Positions 36,090 to 48,664 of a stretch of 64,000 bases of DNA are shown in pieces. The notes beneath the pieces are model-generated. The model was not told the DNA's origin and made no database searches. It saw only the letters and a program-made list of their open reading frames with translations. Origin of the DNA: Endomychus coccineus (Eukaryota > Arthropoda > Insecta > Coleoptera > Endomychidae); contig OY294067.1 of the NCBI GenBank assembly GCA_958510875.1, positions 230,917,771 to 230,981,770 of the forward strand, in the 5' to 3' direction. The stretch's first letter is position 1; each line of letters starts with the position of its first letter. Position numbers and translations under genes: made by a program.

Positions 36090-37650
36090 AACTCTATAAA
36101 ACTTTACTTAAGGAATTCACATTATTCCTATTCACCGATATTTATTTATTTGCAGTGTGGTCATTTCATTTAGAGAACCATGACACGTTGGAGTTCGATT
36201 TCAATCTTGTATTAGCCAGAACAAGCGTGAAAATATCTTTGACACTTATCCCTTTTTATTTCACTAGACACTTATGGATTCAAGCACTGGAAGGTAAATG
36301 GAGGGATAAACGCTAGTTTTAATCAGAGAAACTCGTACTCAACAACAATAAAATATTTAATAAACACCAATTAAAAAATAATGATAATAATAAAGAAAGA
36401 ATATATAACATAATTGAAGTTAATAAAAAGAATATTATAATTAACTTTATTGCTAATATTATGAAATTATCAATAAAAATAATCTAATAATAAAACCTAA
36501 AGTTGAATAAAATTACCTAGAGAATCTAAATTAACTAAAGTAAAGAAATGGAACTAAAATTATCAAAAATGATATCCCAACTAGGATTAACCTAGGGAAT
36601 CGAAAAGCTATGAATTGATTGAATGTATTATTGACTTCAACTTAAATAAAACTGATTTGAATTAAACTGAAACTCTGATTTTAGCGAAAACACCCTCTTA
36701 CCAGAAACACTCTGAATAATCTATTAAAATTAATTCAATTAAAAATGACAAAGTGCCGCGTGATTTTACAAGAGACTAATTCAAGTTAGAAAATATAACT
36801 GACGGTTTTTCCGCATTTTGTTGATATTTATAATGCGTCCTTTTTCTGCAATTAGGGAATGATCCCCGAATTGTTTAACCAATGATTTTACTTATAGTGA
36901 TCCTGATTTTAATTTTGTACCAATAATATTGCTAGTAAATTTGGAAGAATGATTAAACCAATAGGCAGTAAGATAGTTTATAATTCTTTTCCTCTTTCTT
37001 GTGACCTTTCATTCAGAATGCTCACGGTGGGGATTTTTAAGCTTATCTGTCCTTGTCTAAATATTGCTAACTGAATTGAATGTACATATTATTTCAACTG
37101 TAATCAAGACTGTCTTTGAGTACAATCTTGATGATATCCAGATGGGTCACATTAAGATTTATCATGTAGCTAACCATTAGTTTCTCGTCCTATATCGGTT
37201 ATTGTTTCGACAGGTTTATGATTTCCTTCACAAACCAAACTTTTGTGAACTCATTGCAACCCTCTTGACCCCATCAGCTATGGTATCATATGACCCACGA
37301 TGAAGCGAGTGTGAAACTAGTTTTATGTTCATTTTAAGAAATTTATTTAATATTTCTCACGATAAAATGTGTTATTGATGAGGAACAGAAAACATGTGGC
37401 GAACGCCATTGGGTTCTTGTTACTTTGCTTTGAGATATTTTAATTTTACATGAAACTTTAATTTTCTAAATATGATTTTGTTTTTTAAATATTGGAAATA
37501 ACCTGTACATAACCCTTATTACACCTATCTTCAAGAAAAGAATTGAAAATATGCTGATAATGAATGCTTCCAATAGCCTAGAAGAATTTACAATTACAAT
37601 TTACATACAAGTTATTGCAAAAACACCTCTTAGATTGTTCTTCATGTTTT
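36090..37650. other. Very AT-rich DNA without recognised genes
   Basis: The stretch at about 36340-36560 is almost entirely A and T with many short A/T runs. I see no motif-bearing frame. Confidence 0.45.
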
Positions 37651-37656
37651 ATCCCT

Positions 37657-40600
37657 TGTAACGGTGTGAATCCCGTTGCAGGCTTCAATTTCAGTATAGC
37701 TTCGATTGGTAATTGATTTGAATGAATAAGTCCAGATGAGACAGGCCTTGACATCTTCGTTTCAATAGCGGGAGCTGTATATTCATCGCGCAAGGTGTCG
37801 TTCGTGCGGGATTGATTATTTTCAGACTGGGAGATCAATTCGGCATTGTGTGTGGTAGCGTTAAAGCAGGTATGTCGTATTTAATAATTTTCTGCCATTT
37901 TCGACATTCTTAGGTTTTGGCCAAAATTTAGTCAACGACTTTAAAGTCTTTTAAATATTATTATAATTACGTTTAGTATGATATCGAGTTGACGATTGAC
38001 TAGATATTTTGCAAATTTTCTGTTAATGGACGACATGCCTGCGAATAGTCCACCACAATCATTCATCTCAGTTTTATTCTCATCTTGCTTTTAAATTAAC
38101 GTCATAATTTAGTTCTATCATTTTCGAATTAATTATACTTTGATCGGATATCAGACCCGTTTCGTGGTTTCGTAATATCTTGTGGTCGAGAAAGTACATT
38201 CTTTGTAGCCAGAGATTACGGGTTGAGGAGGCAAGTTTTCCAAGGTGAACAAGGTAAATCTTGACTTCGATCCCGGTTAATTGTCGAATTACAGAATAGG
38301 TATCGTTTTTTTAATCTGGTTGGAATTGTAAAATTGATCAAATCCCTTTTACCGCTTATATGATTGATGTACTGATTCTTAGATCAACCGCCGCTTGCCT
38401 TTATCAATATGTTCAATTGTTATCTGATTTTAATGTTGCCTTATGCCTTTATGAATCAATTTAGTTGTTTAACTGTTTTTAAAATTACATTCTGTTATAA
38501 TATCTAGTATCGTAATTAATCCATGAATTTGTTATCCGAATTTCAAGTTATCTAATCTTTGTACAATCGAATTATTCATGAGAATTCTTCGTTATTGTTC
38601 GAAACTATTGTCTGAATTCAAATTATCTATTTTTATCTGAATTTAAGTAATTCATTCAATTTTTTGATTATTTGACTTTATAAGTATTTTAACCATAACG
38701 AATTGATGTATTATTCTTTACAGCGAGTCGGGATTCGATTGTTTGTCTCGAATTCTAATTCCTGATGTTTTCTGAATAGAATTAGTAATTTCTTGTCATC
38801 AGTTATTGTTGATTTTTTTTCATTGAATTTGTTAAAGATAACGCATACAGTTACAATTTTAATTTGTTGTTTTGCGGTGTGTTTTTCCCTTGCTTTTCTA
38901 TTTGGGTTATTTCTGTTTCGTATTGTATTTTTCCCAGGGCTGAACGGCTGAGACGTTTCTCCACTTTTTCCCGTACGAATGTGCAGAATCATCTGGTCGA
39001 GCTATATAATATGCAGCTCACAAGCTACAACAAATACAAAGGAGGGTAACATTTCTTGCAGAATTAATCAAATTTTCAGAATTATCTGTCTTGCTGATCC
39101 TCACAAATGTTTGCATTCATTTCAATTATTAATTTATCCAAATTCATACATTAACTAGTTAGTTTCAACCCTTAAATTGCCTAACTAGCTCATTATGGGA
39201 ATATCTTAGGGTATATCGTAATGAAACGTACCCTTTGATTCCCGCTTGAGAGTTGTACTCGTGGCGCCAACAACTTTATTTATAAGATAAGAAAAACAAC
39301 TTCAATCGAGAATTTTCGGCAATACAAAGATGTTAGATTAGGTATTGAATAGAGAAAATTAAATAAATGGTTCGAATTAACAAACACAATGGTTTTTTTC
39401 ACCAATTGAATTGAGGTTGAGATGAGCAATGAATAATGATAAAGTGAAATTTGACTTAGAAGGAAACGGAATTTAGATAAATTAATAATTAAAATGAATG
39501 CAAAGTTTGTGAGGATCAGGAAAACAGATAACTCTGAAAATGTAATTAAATCTGCCAGAAATGTTACTCTCCTTTGTATTTGTTGTAGCTTGTGAACTGC
39601 ATAATATATAGCTCGTCCAGATACTTCTGTACACTCTTACGGGAAAAAGGGAAGGAACGTCTAAGTCGGTTATCCCTTTAAAAAATACAATACGGGACAG
39701 AAATGACCCAAATGCAAACCGAGGGAAACACACACCAAAACATCAAATTACCATTGTCACTGTATGCATTACTCCAACAAATTCAATGAGAAAAAATCCA
39801 CCATAACGAACGACAAGAAGTTACTAAATTCATTAGGGAAACATCAGGAAGTAGAATTCGAGACAAACAATCGAATCCCGACTAGCTGTAAGCAATAATA
39901 AAGCAATTAGTTATGGTTAAAATAGTTATAGAGTCAGATAATCGAAAAATTGAACAGATAACTCGAATTCAGATAAAAAATATTGACAATCGATTCATAA
40001 AGGCATAAAGCAACATTATAATCAGATGAAGATTGAACAGATTGATAAAGGCAAACGACAACATTATTGATCAGATGCATTGATTAACTAGGAAATAACT
40101 AATCCAAAATCCAAGTTCGGATAATAATCGGTAATAGGTAATTATATATCAGATATTAACAAATGTTACTAGTTACAAATCAAATATTTAAAAAAAGTTA
40201 TATGGAACAAATGAAATTCGATGAAGAAAGGTAATTGTATGTTAAGATAAATTATCGTTCAATCTAAGAATCATAACCTCAATTCTATAAGCTGTAAAAG
40301 GATTTGAATAATTTTACAATTCCAACCTCATTAAAAAAACGATACTTATTCTGAAACTCGACTATTAACCGGGATTTAAGATTTGCCAGTTCACCTTGAA
40401 CAACTTGCTTCCTCAACCCGTGTCTCTGGCTACAAAGAATATCCTTCCTCGACCACGAGGAGCTCAAATCCCAGGCTGGAAAACGAAACCACGAAACTGG
40501 TCTGGTATCCGATCAAAGTATAATAATTAATTTGAAATGAATAGAACGAGATGAATGATTGTGGTGGAACTATCCGCAGACATGTCGACCATTACCAGAA

Positions 40601-40960
40601 AATTTCCAAGATATCCAGTCAATCGGCAACTCGATATCATACCAAGCGTAATTGTAATAATATTTAAAAAACTATACAGTTATCGTAGACTAGATTTCAG
40701 CCGATACCTAAGAATGCCAAAAATGGCAGAGAATTATTAAATATGACATACCTGGTTTAACGTTCCCACACACAATGTCGAAACGATCTTCCTGCCTGAA
40801 AATAATCAATTCCGCACAAACGACACTTTCCGTGAATTCACATGGTAAAAAAAGTACGGCGAGGAATATACTGCTGCCGCTATTATAACATAGATGTCAG
40901 AGCCTGCCTCATCCGGACTTATTTATTCAAATTAATTACCACGGGGTTCCCACAGTTACA
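37657..40960. mobile_element. 3.3-kb giant inverted repeat with TGTAAC...GTTACA ends
   Basis: The left arm (37657 to about 39130) is mirrored by the right arm (about 39475-40960) around a loop of about 345 bp. Matching blocks include TGTAACGGTGTGAATCCCG against the right-end mirror TGTAACTGTGGGAACCCCG, AAGTCCAGATGAG, TTGATTATTTTCAG, CGTTTTTTTAATCTGG and AAGCTACAACAAATACAAA. The arms have diverged by substitutions and small gaps, so this is not an assembly mirror. TGTAAC/GTTACA borders resemble LTR ends, so it may be two LTR-like units head to head, or a large foldback transposon. No coding domain is visible. Confidence 0.75.
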
Positions 40961-41980
40961 TCCTAATATCTCTAGTATTATTATCGTAAAATATATTGTA
41001 TTTTTCCTTTTTTAAATTGATCGCATGAGTCAATAGGCTACTAAATGTAATATTTTGACTTGTCATGTACAAGATTTGCAGACTACAAATGGTTAATGGA
41101 AATTTTTGAATTTGGAATTTGAATTTGAATTTGAATTCAAGAAGCATTTTCAGATAACAAGTTTTGAATTATATCCCTGATCATTTCGTTGTTGTGATGA
41201 CATGAATATCTCTTCATTCTCTCAATTTTTGCATGTCTTTTAGAATTAGAATTAGCCTTATACATTATGTATTTAATTTTTGGTTTCCGTAAGAAAATAT
41301 GTGTCCAAATTATCATTGAAATTCATAAAACATTTTCCATTATCTACAAGACTTTGATTAAAATAACATACGCCAATTAATTATGAACCGATCCGTATGG
41401 AGTTTTGGCCTTGTGGTTTTGAAATAAACCCAGTGAAGCAATACCAATTTCGAGTCGCTATCTAGCTCTTTAATTAACTTCGCATGAGATATCCACAAGT
41501 TCCGTTATAAATTATTATTCTATCCCTTCACGGCTTCCGTAGTTCTATCATTGCAAATACGCATGTTCCAAGTTCGTACCTTAGCTTACATACTGTCCAT
41601 AGCAATAGCAACATTGAACTGTACTATTTTTATTAACGTCACAGATGGATATGGTCATATCACACATGCTGGCTGTTGACACGCTTCAAGCGTGTCAGAA
41701 TTTTTTTGTAGTTCCCTGAAACGAGGACTCTAACCGTGTATGCCTCAAACTGAAAACTAAATTTCGCAAGATGTTCCTCTGGGTAGATGATAATACTCAT
41801 TTCAACTCCCTTCCAATCAATCATCATGTTTTTCTCTATGAAGTTGCTCATGTAAGTTATTGAGAGTTGGATGAAGCTATTTCCATGATCTTCAATAAAA
41901 CTCCCTTGGCACCAGTTTTTTTTTACATTTTGACTACACGAAAGGAAAACCTATAATGTTCAAAGTATATCGTACATCGT
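40961..41980. other. AT-rich DNA without recognised genes
   Basis: A run of GAATTT/GAATTTG repeats lies near 41108-41140. No domain-bearing frame is visible. Confidence 0.4.
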
Positions 41981-41984
41981 GTCA

Positions 41985-42215
41985 GTCAGAGATGGAATAT
42001 TGGCATAGGAGATAGGCATTCGATTTTTTCTTGAAAGTTTGAACGTTATAGGCATAAGAAAGGACCTCCCTAAACAAAGAGTTCCACAACTTCGCCGTTC
42101 GTTAGAAAAATGGAGTCTGGTAGAAACAAGTTCAGCAGGATTCGGGCTTTATAATGAAGGGGTAACTAGCTTGAGCTGGTTAGTCCGCCTATCTCTCGTG
42201 GTGGGATAGCAAAGA
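41985..42215 (-). pseudogene. 3' fragment of the jockey-like family, inverted
   Basis: The reverse complement aligns with 44045-44265. Shared blocks include CACCACGAGAGAT, TAGGCGGACTAA, AGCTCAAGCTAGT, GAAGTTGTGGAACTCTTTG and TCGAATGCCTATCTCCT. It encodes the last part of ORF2 and is broken. The frame to the right on the same strand (42189-42419) may include a few further residues of it (YLHGRYSNSL). Confidence 0.7.
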
Positions 42216-42219
42216 ATTT

Positions 42220-43005
42220 GAATACCGACCATGTAAATATTTGGTGAAAATGAAGAGATCATCCTTTCTCGGATGTTCTAGGCAGTGCGAATTCAAAAAG
42301 GTATTGTTTAACGCCCGATGCCAAGCAAATAAAAAAAATATTTTTGAAGAATAGATTGCAAGACCATTTTCAAATCGGTATTTCTCGTAAATGGTTCTTC
42401 TGACAAATTTTTTCAACAATATCTTTTTGGAGCAAACTTAACCCAATAAACAATGAATACTGTTTAAATTTTTTTTTAAATACGGGCAATCACCGAGCAC
42501 TGCTGACAGAAGTGAAAACTGACATTATGAAGTAACCAATTCATTTTATGTTATCTTTGAATAATTGTAGCATCCGAAATTACAATTTTATTATTTTTAA
42601 ATGAATTAAATTCTTTGGTTTTAACAACTGTCAGCATTTCAATCAACAATTATAATCATTTTTATATTTTATAATAAAAAACGTATAATGGGTGGTACAA
42701 TCTCTGTAAAGAGTATGAATGTAACCCGATAGCCATTATAATAAATACAAATTATTTTATTTTCAAAACATATTATTTATTGATATTTACATCGATGTGA
42801 ATGGAAGTAATGTTAAACAGCATTTTCTTCATTTGCGTCGTTATTATCGGTAACTTCGACGATACTTAAATTATTAGATTAGATCCAAGCTCATATATAA
42901 AAACAGGCTACTATTACCGATCACACATAATTTAATTATTACTTTTTACTCTGTAATAATTAAATTATGAGTTGTATTGCAAAAAAAAATCCATTTTTTC
43001 AGTTA
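42220..43005. other. AT-rich DNA without recognised genes
   Basis: No recognised gene or structure beyond A/T runs. Confidence 0.4.
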
Positions 43006-43840
43006 GCATAAAAATATAACTTTTGTCTGCACGAGGACGGAGGATTGAGTAAATGAATAACGTCGAGTATATGAGTGCTGTTGTAGCTGTATACAGTGTA
43101 TAGTGTGTATACGCAGTGTATACGTATACCTGTCCTGTATACCGTAATCGAGAGCACTGGCTCACGCAGGCAGGCTCACCAACACCGACTAAGATATGCA
43201 CACGTGTGTAAGCGTATAGAGAGACTGCCTGACGCCTGACCCGAGTCCCGCACGGCCGCAGTTGCGCACGCAACATTATATTAGTACCTAATATATATAG
43301 CTACAGCGTGACGGGACGTGACGGACTCATGGTTTTACCCCTCATCTGAAATAGCCCAACGCGCCTAAAGAAGTTTTCACTTCAAAAACATCAAGACGAT
43401 ACTCACTATTATATTTGATGCTGTGATCCAACATTCGAACAATGAAAATAACAAACTACATATAACACAACGTCATCAATGTGTAGTACACATGCAAAAG
43501 CTCTCACTCATACACATCACTAATGTTATATTCTTATGACAAGAATTATCTTCACAATATTCAAAGCCTTGCACGTTCATAATGTACGATTAATACATGC
43601 AATAAAAATATAACTTTCGTCTGCACGAGGACCGAGGATTCAGTAAATGAATAACGTCGAGTATCCGACTCAGATATGCACACGTGTGTAACCGTATAGA
43701 GAGACTGCCTGATGCCTGACCAAGTAGTTACGCAGGCGGCAGTATACATAATACCTAATATACACTTCTCGTGACGGACTCATGGTTTTACCCCCCATCT
43801 GAAATAGCTCAACGCGCCTAAAGAAGTTTTCACTTCAAAA
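43006..43840. repeat. Local direct duplication (two copies about 595 bp apart)
   Basis: Copy 1 is 43006-43388 and copy 2 is 43601-43840. They share ATAACTTT(T/C)GTCTGCACGAGG, ATGAATAACGTCGAGTAT, AGATATGCACACGTGTGTAA, AGAGAGACTGCCTGA and CTCATGGTTTTACCCC. Copy 2 lacks about 120 bp of the middle of copy 1, including a GTATAC-rich segment. No coding domain is visible. The unit may be part of an unknown mobile element. Confidence 0.75.
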
Positions 43841-43927
43841 CGGTTGCGATTAAAAATTAAGCAGAAAATGTAGAGCAGATGCCCCGTGGCGCCACCCCTG
43901 GTAATTAATTCCGTCGACCGGTCGACC

Positions 43928-44305
43928 TGAAGTACTATTCACATAACATGTTTGGAGTCCGGCTCCCAAACATAAGCTGAAGTTCTTGGATTCTATCCAG
44001 ATGAGGGCTATTCGTCTGATTGATAAATGCCATCAGAAATCTCGTCTGCCACCACGAGAGATTCCGGATAGGCGGACTAAACGAGCTCAAGCTAGTCACC
44101 TGCCGAAGTTCTTTCCACCAGACTTAATTTTTCTAACTAACACCGAAGTTGTGGAACTCTTTGCCTAGTGAGGTGTTTCCTTATACATGTAACCTACAAG
44201 CCTTCAAGAAAAATTCGAATGCCTATCTCCTCGCCCAACATTCCACCGCTAACTCACACGATGTTACATGTTTCCCTCCCGTGTAGTCAAGGTATATTAA
44301 AAAAA
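43928..44305 (+). pseudogene. 3' fragment of the jockey-like family
   Basis: It begins with the CCTGAAGTACT block corresponding to 7973 in the larger copy and carries TGTTTGGAGTCCGGCTCCCA, CTGAAGTTCTTGGATT and DSIQMRAIRLIDKC. It then decays through the end of ORF2 to a 3' UTR ending in GTATATTAAAAAAAG. It is 5' truncated, as expected for target-primed reverse transcription. Confidence 0.75.
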
Positions 44306-44309
44306 GTTA

Positions 44310-44740
44310 TTTATCATAAAATTACAAGACATGAACGTTTCTAAATTTATCGATAAATGCTTTGTATTTATCTGTTTTTTGAAAAAACCGTGGGGTACAC
44401 TTTTTTTTAATTAAATGTTGTTTAGGTGCCCAGTTAGCATGTCACTGTTCCTTTTTACAAAAATTGGTAAACACAGACCACTAGAGAATACAGAAGAATT
44501 CATCTATACAAATTTTCAGACCGACAACTTTATTTAATATCGAATTATATCCAATTATTTAAAATAATAATTATCCTTAATGCTCTGTAGATCCTAAGCG
44601 GAGCCAAATCCGACCATACATTACATATGCCATATTGTCCTTTTTTTTCGATGAACTGTCGACTAGTCAAGTTCTGCTATTATAAACTGGACCATTATGT
44701 AATTTTTTCACTTTGATTTTAAATTATATATTACATTTTC
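44310..44740. other. AT-rich spacer
   Basis: No recognised feature. Confidence 0.4.
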
Positions 44741-44744
44741 GGGA

Positions 44745-44950
44745 AATAGGTCACACTAACACATATGCTGATTATTTCCGTCTTTACGTACGTTTCGGTC
44801 TCACGACCATCATCAGAAGACGTATAGCTGTATAAGCGTTAATTCTCAAAACTAACTGTATCACCACAATGCGTACTTATCGTACTAATTTCAATTAAAA
44901 ATGCCCACGTCGCCGAAACGAACAGAAACACGAACAATTGAAATTATAAC
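44745..44950 (-). repeat. Penelope-type terminal sequence with hammerhead motif, best-preserved copy
   Basis: It shares TCGGGAAATAGGTCACA, the hammerhead-like block, TAACTGTATCA and GCCCACGTCGCCGAAACGAA with the arms of the 10449-11319 unit. No paired arm or coding sequence accompanies it here. Confidence 0.7.
44779..44822 (-). ncRNA. Hammerhead-ribozyme-like motif, best-preserved copy
   Basis: On the minus strand: CGTCTT, CTGATGA, T, GGTC-GTGA-GACC, GAA, ACGTACGT, A, AAGACG. Stem I is 6 bp (CGTCTT/AAGACG) and stem II 4 bp with a GTGA loop. Stem III is a self-complementary ACGTACGT with almost no loop, the kind of short stem known for hammerheads of Penelope-like elements that act as dimers. 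All catalytic-core bases are present; the lone T after CTGATGA is the only departure. Confidence 0.6.
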
Positions 44951-44959
44951 ACATTAACA

Positions 44960-47262
44960 GTTAACCTTAAATAAAAGTTGTTCATAATTAAATTTCCTAC
45001 ATAAATACGAGAGACAAAATGGTTGATTTTCTCAGCAGTTTTCACGTAAAGCGGAAAACTACAAATATAGGAAACTTTACTAGTCGATTGAACATCGAAA
45101 CGAAAGTCGTCATATAACAAGTGTTAGCTTTGTAACCTGAAACCCCTCATTTTCATCAGAACAGCTTGTGCATTTTGTATCTTGTGCTGAACGTAGATGT
45201 TAATTTGGGAATGGTGGAGCTCGCAGGAACTTGCTATCTGACTCATAAAATAATTGAACTATTACGTTTATTTCAACTTTGTCTTCATTAAAAATCACCA
45301 TAATGAAACCTGAAACTGAAACAAATGAGTTAACTTACCTCACTGAACCTTTGAAGCATATGTGTTCTTCTGATGAAGGAGATAACAATTTTTTTTCGGT
45401 ATGAAGAATGAATATTTTGGCTAACAAACTAAAAAATATTATTAAATGTATAAAAAATTCTTACATAGATAAAAGTTGAATTGCGAAAATTGAAAGATTA
45501 GCGTACTATGGTTCCTGAGATATAAAACGAAAACCGTCTTTCGCCCCCATTCTTAAGCCGCAGTAGCTCTTTATGGAAGCATGTGTGTTTCTAATTTTAT
45601 AATCAGTGTATAATCAGTTCCTGAAGTTTGACATATGAATTTCCGGACATCCTGTATATTGTGTCCTTGTTTTACTTGGTTGCATTTTAATATTCATAGG
45701 ATTAGTTGTTGAAACATATTTTAAAGATGTAAGTAATTTTAAACAAATAAAGTGTTTTCGTTCTATTATATTCTATTCTATAAATGAGTCAATTAAGAGA
45801 ATTGACGCTGAAGACGTGGTAGCTCGAATTATTAGAAACATAATGATGAATTACAAATTAATCTGAAATTTCTGGAGAATAAAATATTCTTCTTTAGTTA
45901 TTTCGAATTTGAAATAATTGCTTTGTTTTCTTCCAACGTTAAATAGATCTATTCATGAACGATCCCTTGTCAAACTATAATATTAGCCAGAAGTTATGCA
46001 ATAACAATTAGTTGTCATTAGTTTAGTGCATTATTCCTTATAATCATATTTGTGGTTGTTATTTGTTGCTCACTTATACAATCTGAAACTAATTGATTTA
46101 ATTGAATTACAAATTAAATATCTCTGACAATGACTATGTTAGGACAACGAATTAACCAGCTTTCATATCAATATGTGAGATTATGATAACTTAGATAATT
46201 CAAGATAGGATATAAAAATGAATAAACGTAAAACATTGAACCATAGGCAAAATTCGAATCCACATTCCAGGATGTCTAGTCCAATGCTTTACGTATATTC
46301 CACTTCATAATCCTATGTTAAATTATCTAATTTATCTTCATAATTCAGCAAGTTCAATTATGTATCTCTTGATGTACCTACACGAAATTGTGGCCAATAA
46401 GGCAAATAGACCTTATACTTATTTATACTTACCCAGAACATTTTTCAGTCAGTTATATTGAAATATATAAGGACCGGGATGATATCATTGAATGAGTACT
46501 GTCAGAGTAATTGCAAATCATAGTACTACTCATAACCTACACTCCTTAATTCAAAACGATTGAACATAAGATCAATCTACGTGAAAAGTTGATCTATAAC
46601 GGAGCATCAAATTGCGTAGTGTTCATCAATGATCTACTATACTTTCAGAGGTTTATATTTACAACAATGTGTGACACAGACGGGACTAAAGTGCTGTAAT
46701 TGGTGAACACGCTGAACTAGACATCCAGGAATGTAGGTTATAAAACAAAATAATTAACTTCTACATTCCTTCCCAATCATTTTTGATCTCAAATTTTCAA
46801 AAATTCTCCGTGTTATGGCTTGGCTATAATGTTCCAGTCTTATGGTACTATCTACATGTACCTAAGTAAAATTTCTTGTTATTTCTATGTTGATTAAATA
46901 TAGATACATATGAGTGATATGACTATTCTATTTAATTCGATGTATCTGTGGATTTGATGAAATTTCAATGTTTCGATAGATCAAATAACCTGATTCAAGT
47001 ATTACATTTCTCGATAGGGAAGACGATTCTGTAGATTTACCCTGAAAAATCTTTCGGATGATTCTTCTCAAAATAACAATAGTAAGGTTTCTTCAGTCTT
47101 GATCGATCAGTAACATTAACTATGACGATAACGACCTCAAATATTATTTTAGAACGATATAAATATTGCTTGTAGGAACAAACCTTATGTCACACAGATT
47201 TCTTATGAATTTGTAAACAAATGAAATAAATGGTAAACCGTACTCTCTTGTAGAAAGAAACT
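44960..47262. other. AT-rich DNA without recognised genes
   Basis: No motif-bearing frame. A 20-base stretch at about 46262-46283 (CATTCCAGGATGTCTAGT) recurs inverted near 46717-46737. Confidence 0.4.
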
Positions 47263-47372
47263 TGTGAGTGTGAGTGTGAGTGTGAGAATGAGAATGAGTG
47301 TGAGTGTGAGTGTGAATGACAGTGTGAGTGAATGTGTGAGTGTAAGTGTGAACTGAAGTATGTGTGTAACTT
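47263..47372. repeat. GTGTGA-type microsatellite
   Basis: About 110 bases of imperfect GTGTGA/GTGAGT repeats. The two overlapping minus-strand frames rich in His-Ser and His-Thr are only translations of this repeat. Confidence 0.95.
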
Positions 47373-47374
47373 GC

Positions 47375-48495
47375 GTTCGTCGTTTTTGATCGAAGAGACT
47401 CTAATTTGTCGAACAAAAAAAAATTGCAAAAACACCCTCTGTGGGCCGCTTTAATATTCCGATATATCAAGGACGCAGCTTTGGCGAAAATAACTGAACT
47501 CCTTCTGACTGATATTCGGACGGATCGAGGACATCAAACTAAGGCATGCTATTGTAGAACAATAACTCATAACGATCCTAATGAATTCCACTGTGTAATT
47601 AAGAATTATGTTGCGGAGAAATTGTATTGCCACGTGTTATTAATCACAAGTTCTTGAATGAATTATGTGGATAACGAAATGATTTCCAGATGTAATCCCT
47701 GTATAATTGCATAATTGGATAATTGATATCTACAGCTACACACTGAATTCCTTTCGACAAAATATGCTTCACTGAGACCAGACAATTTTCTAATTCTCCT
47801 TTGGGGAAATGAAGATCAGGATTATTCCATGATAATGTGGAAAATCATCAGGAATATATTACCATTTGAATGAACTAATATTATGATGATTGTCGAACAA
47901 CCCTGTGTCGTGGGAGTTCAAGAGCAGACCATATTTTCTATTCAATGAAATAATAAGCCTAGAAAAGTTTGGATTTGGTACATCCAGATATCTTTTGGGT
48001 ATCACTTAGGTGTTTTCATCACAACACCAAGATTCGAAAAGTGCATTCCCGAAACAACACAGTGCCAGACAAGCGTTTTATATGGCCACATAAGTACGTT
48101 CATTATATTACTACTCCTCTCACTATACGTAGTATCGTAATCGATCTGAAAAATATTTTCGAATTTTCGTGGAAATACCAGCGTTTCTGAATCCTTCCAA
48201 AGAAATTTTAAGAGTGTAGAGACGAGTGTGCCTGTTTTGTAGATATATTTAATGGTTCCAGAAGACACCTACGACGATCTCCTCTTTGCACTGGAAATCA
48301 ATGTCACGCAACATTTTTCGTTGCAACTCTATGAAAACTTTAAATAAATTGGATTTACGTAACTCCTCTTGCAAAGTCTGCAGCGTTATGTGTTTATCTA
48401 TGAAACATTCACCAAATATCGACAATAATTGCATATCATGTATTTATTAGTCACGATGTTTGTACAGGGCGTACCTCGTTCTTCATTGCTACCTC
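47375..48495. other. Unrecognised segment with three short frames
   Basis: Frames at 47406-47657 plus, 48002-48268 minus and 48249-48434 minus have no domain I recognise. The last ends with HITLQTLQEELRKSNLF on its coding side, and a similar stretch lies at 48620-48661, which suggests a dispersed element more than a host gene. Confidence 0.3.
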
Positions 48496-48661
48496 ATCAA
48501 AATTTATTATTATTATTATTATTATTATTAACACAGTTCATATTCATATTTTCCTTAGGTGGGCTGTCAAAATCATTGACACAGAATCAACCTTAGTTTC
48601 ATGATATCACAGAGTACGCGATTCTCCTTGTAAAGCCTGCAGCGTTATATGTTCATCTCTG
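48360..48661. repeat. Pair of 40-bp direct repeats
   Basis: 48360-48402 and 48620-48661 share the pattern CTTG(C/T)AAAG(T/C)CTGCAGCGTTAT followed by a TATCTCTG-like block. Confidence 0.6.
48502..48530. repeat. ATT trinucleotide microsatellite
   Basis: About nine ATT units in an AT-rich setting. Confidence 0.9.
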
Positions 48662-48664
48662 TTA

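Noticed and set aside
46230..46310. tRNA-like or SINE-like sequence on the minus strand (GGATTCGAAT resembles a B box)
   Set aside because: No cloverleaf or convincing A box could be drawn, and no second aligned copy with the same layout was seen.
47144..47470. Two minus-strand frames rich in His, Ser and Thr
   Set aside because: Simple translations of the GTGTGA microsatellite.
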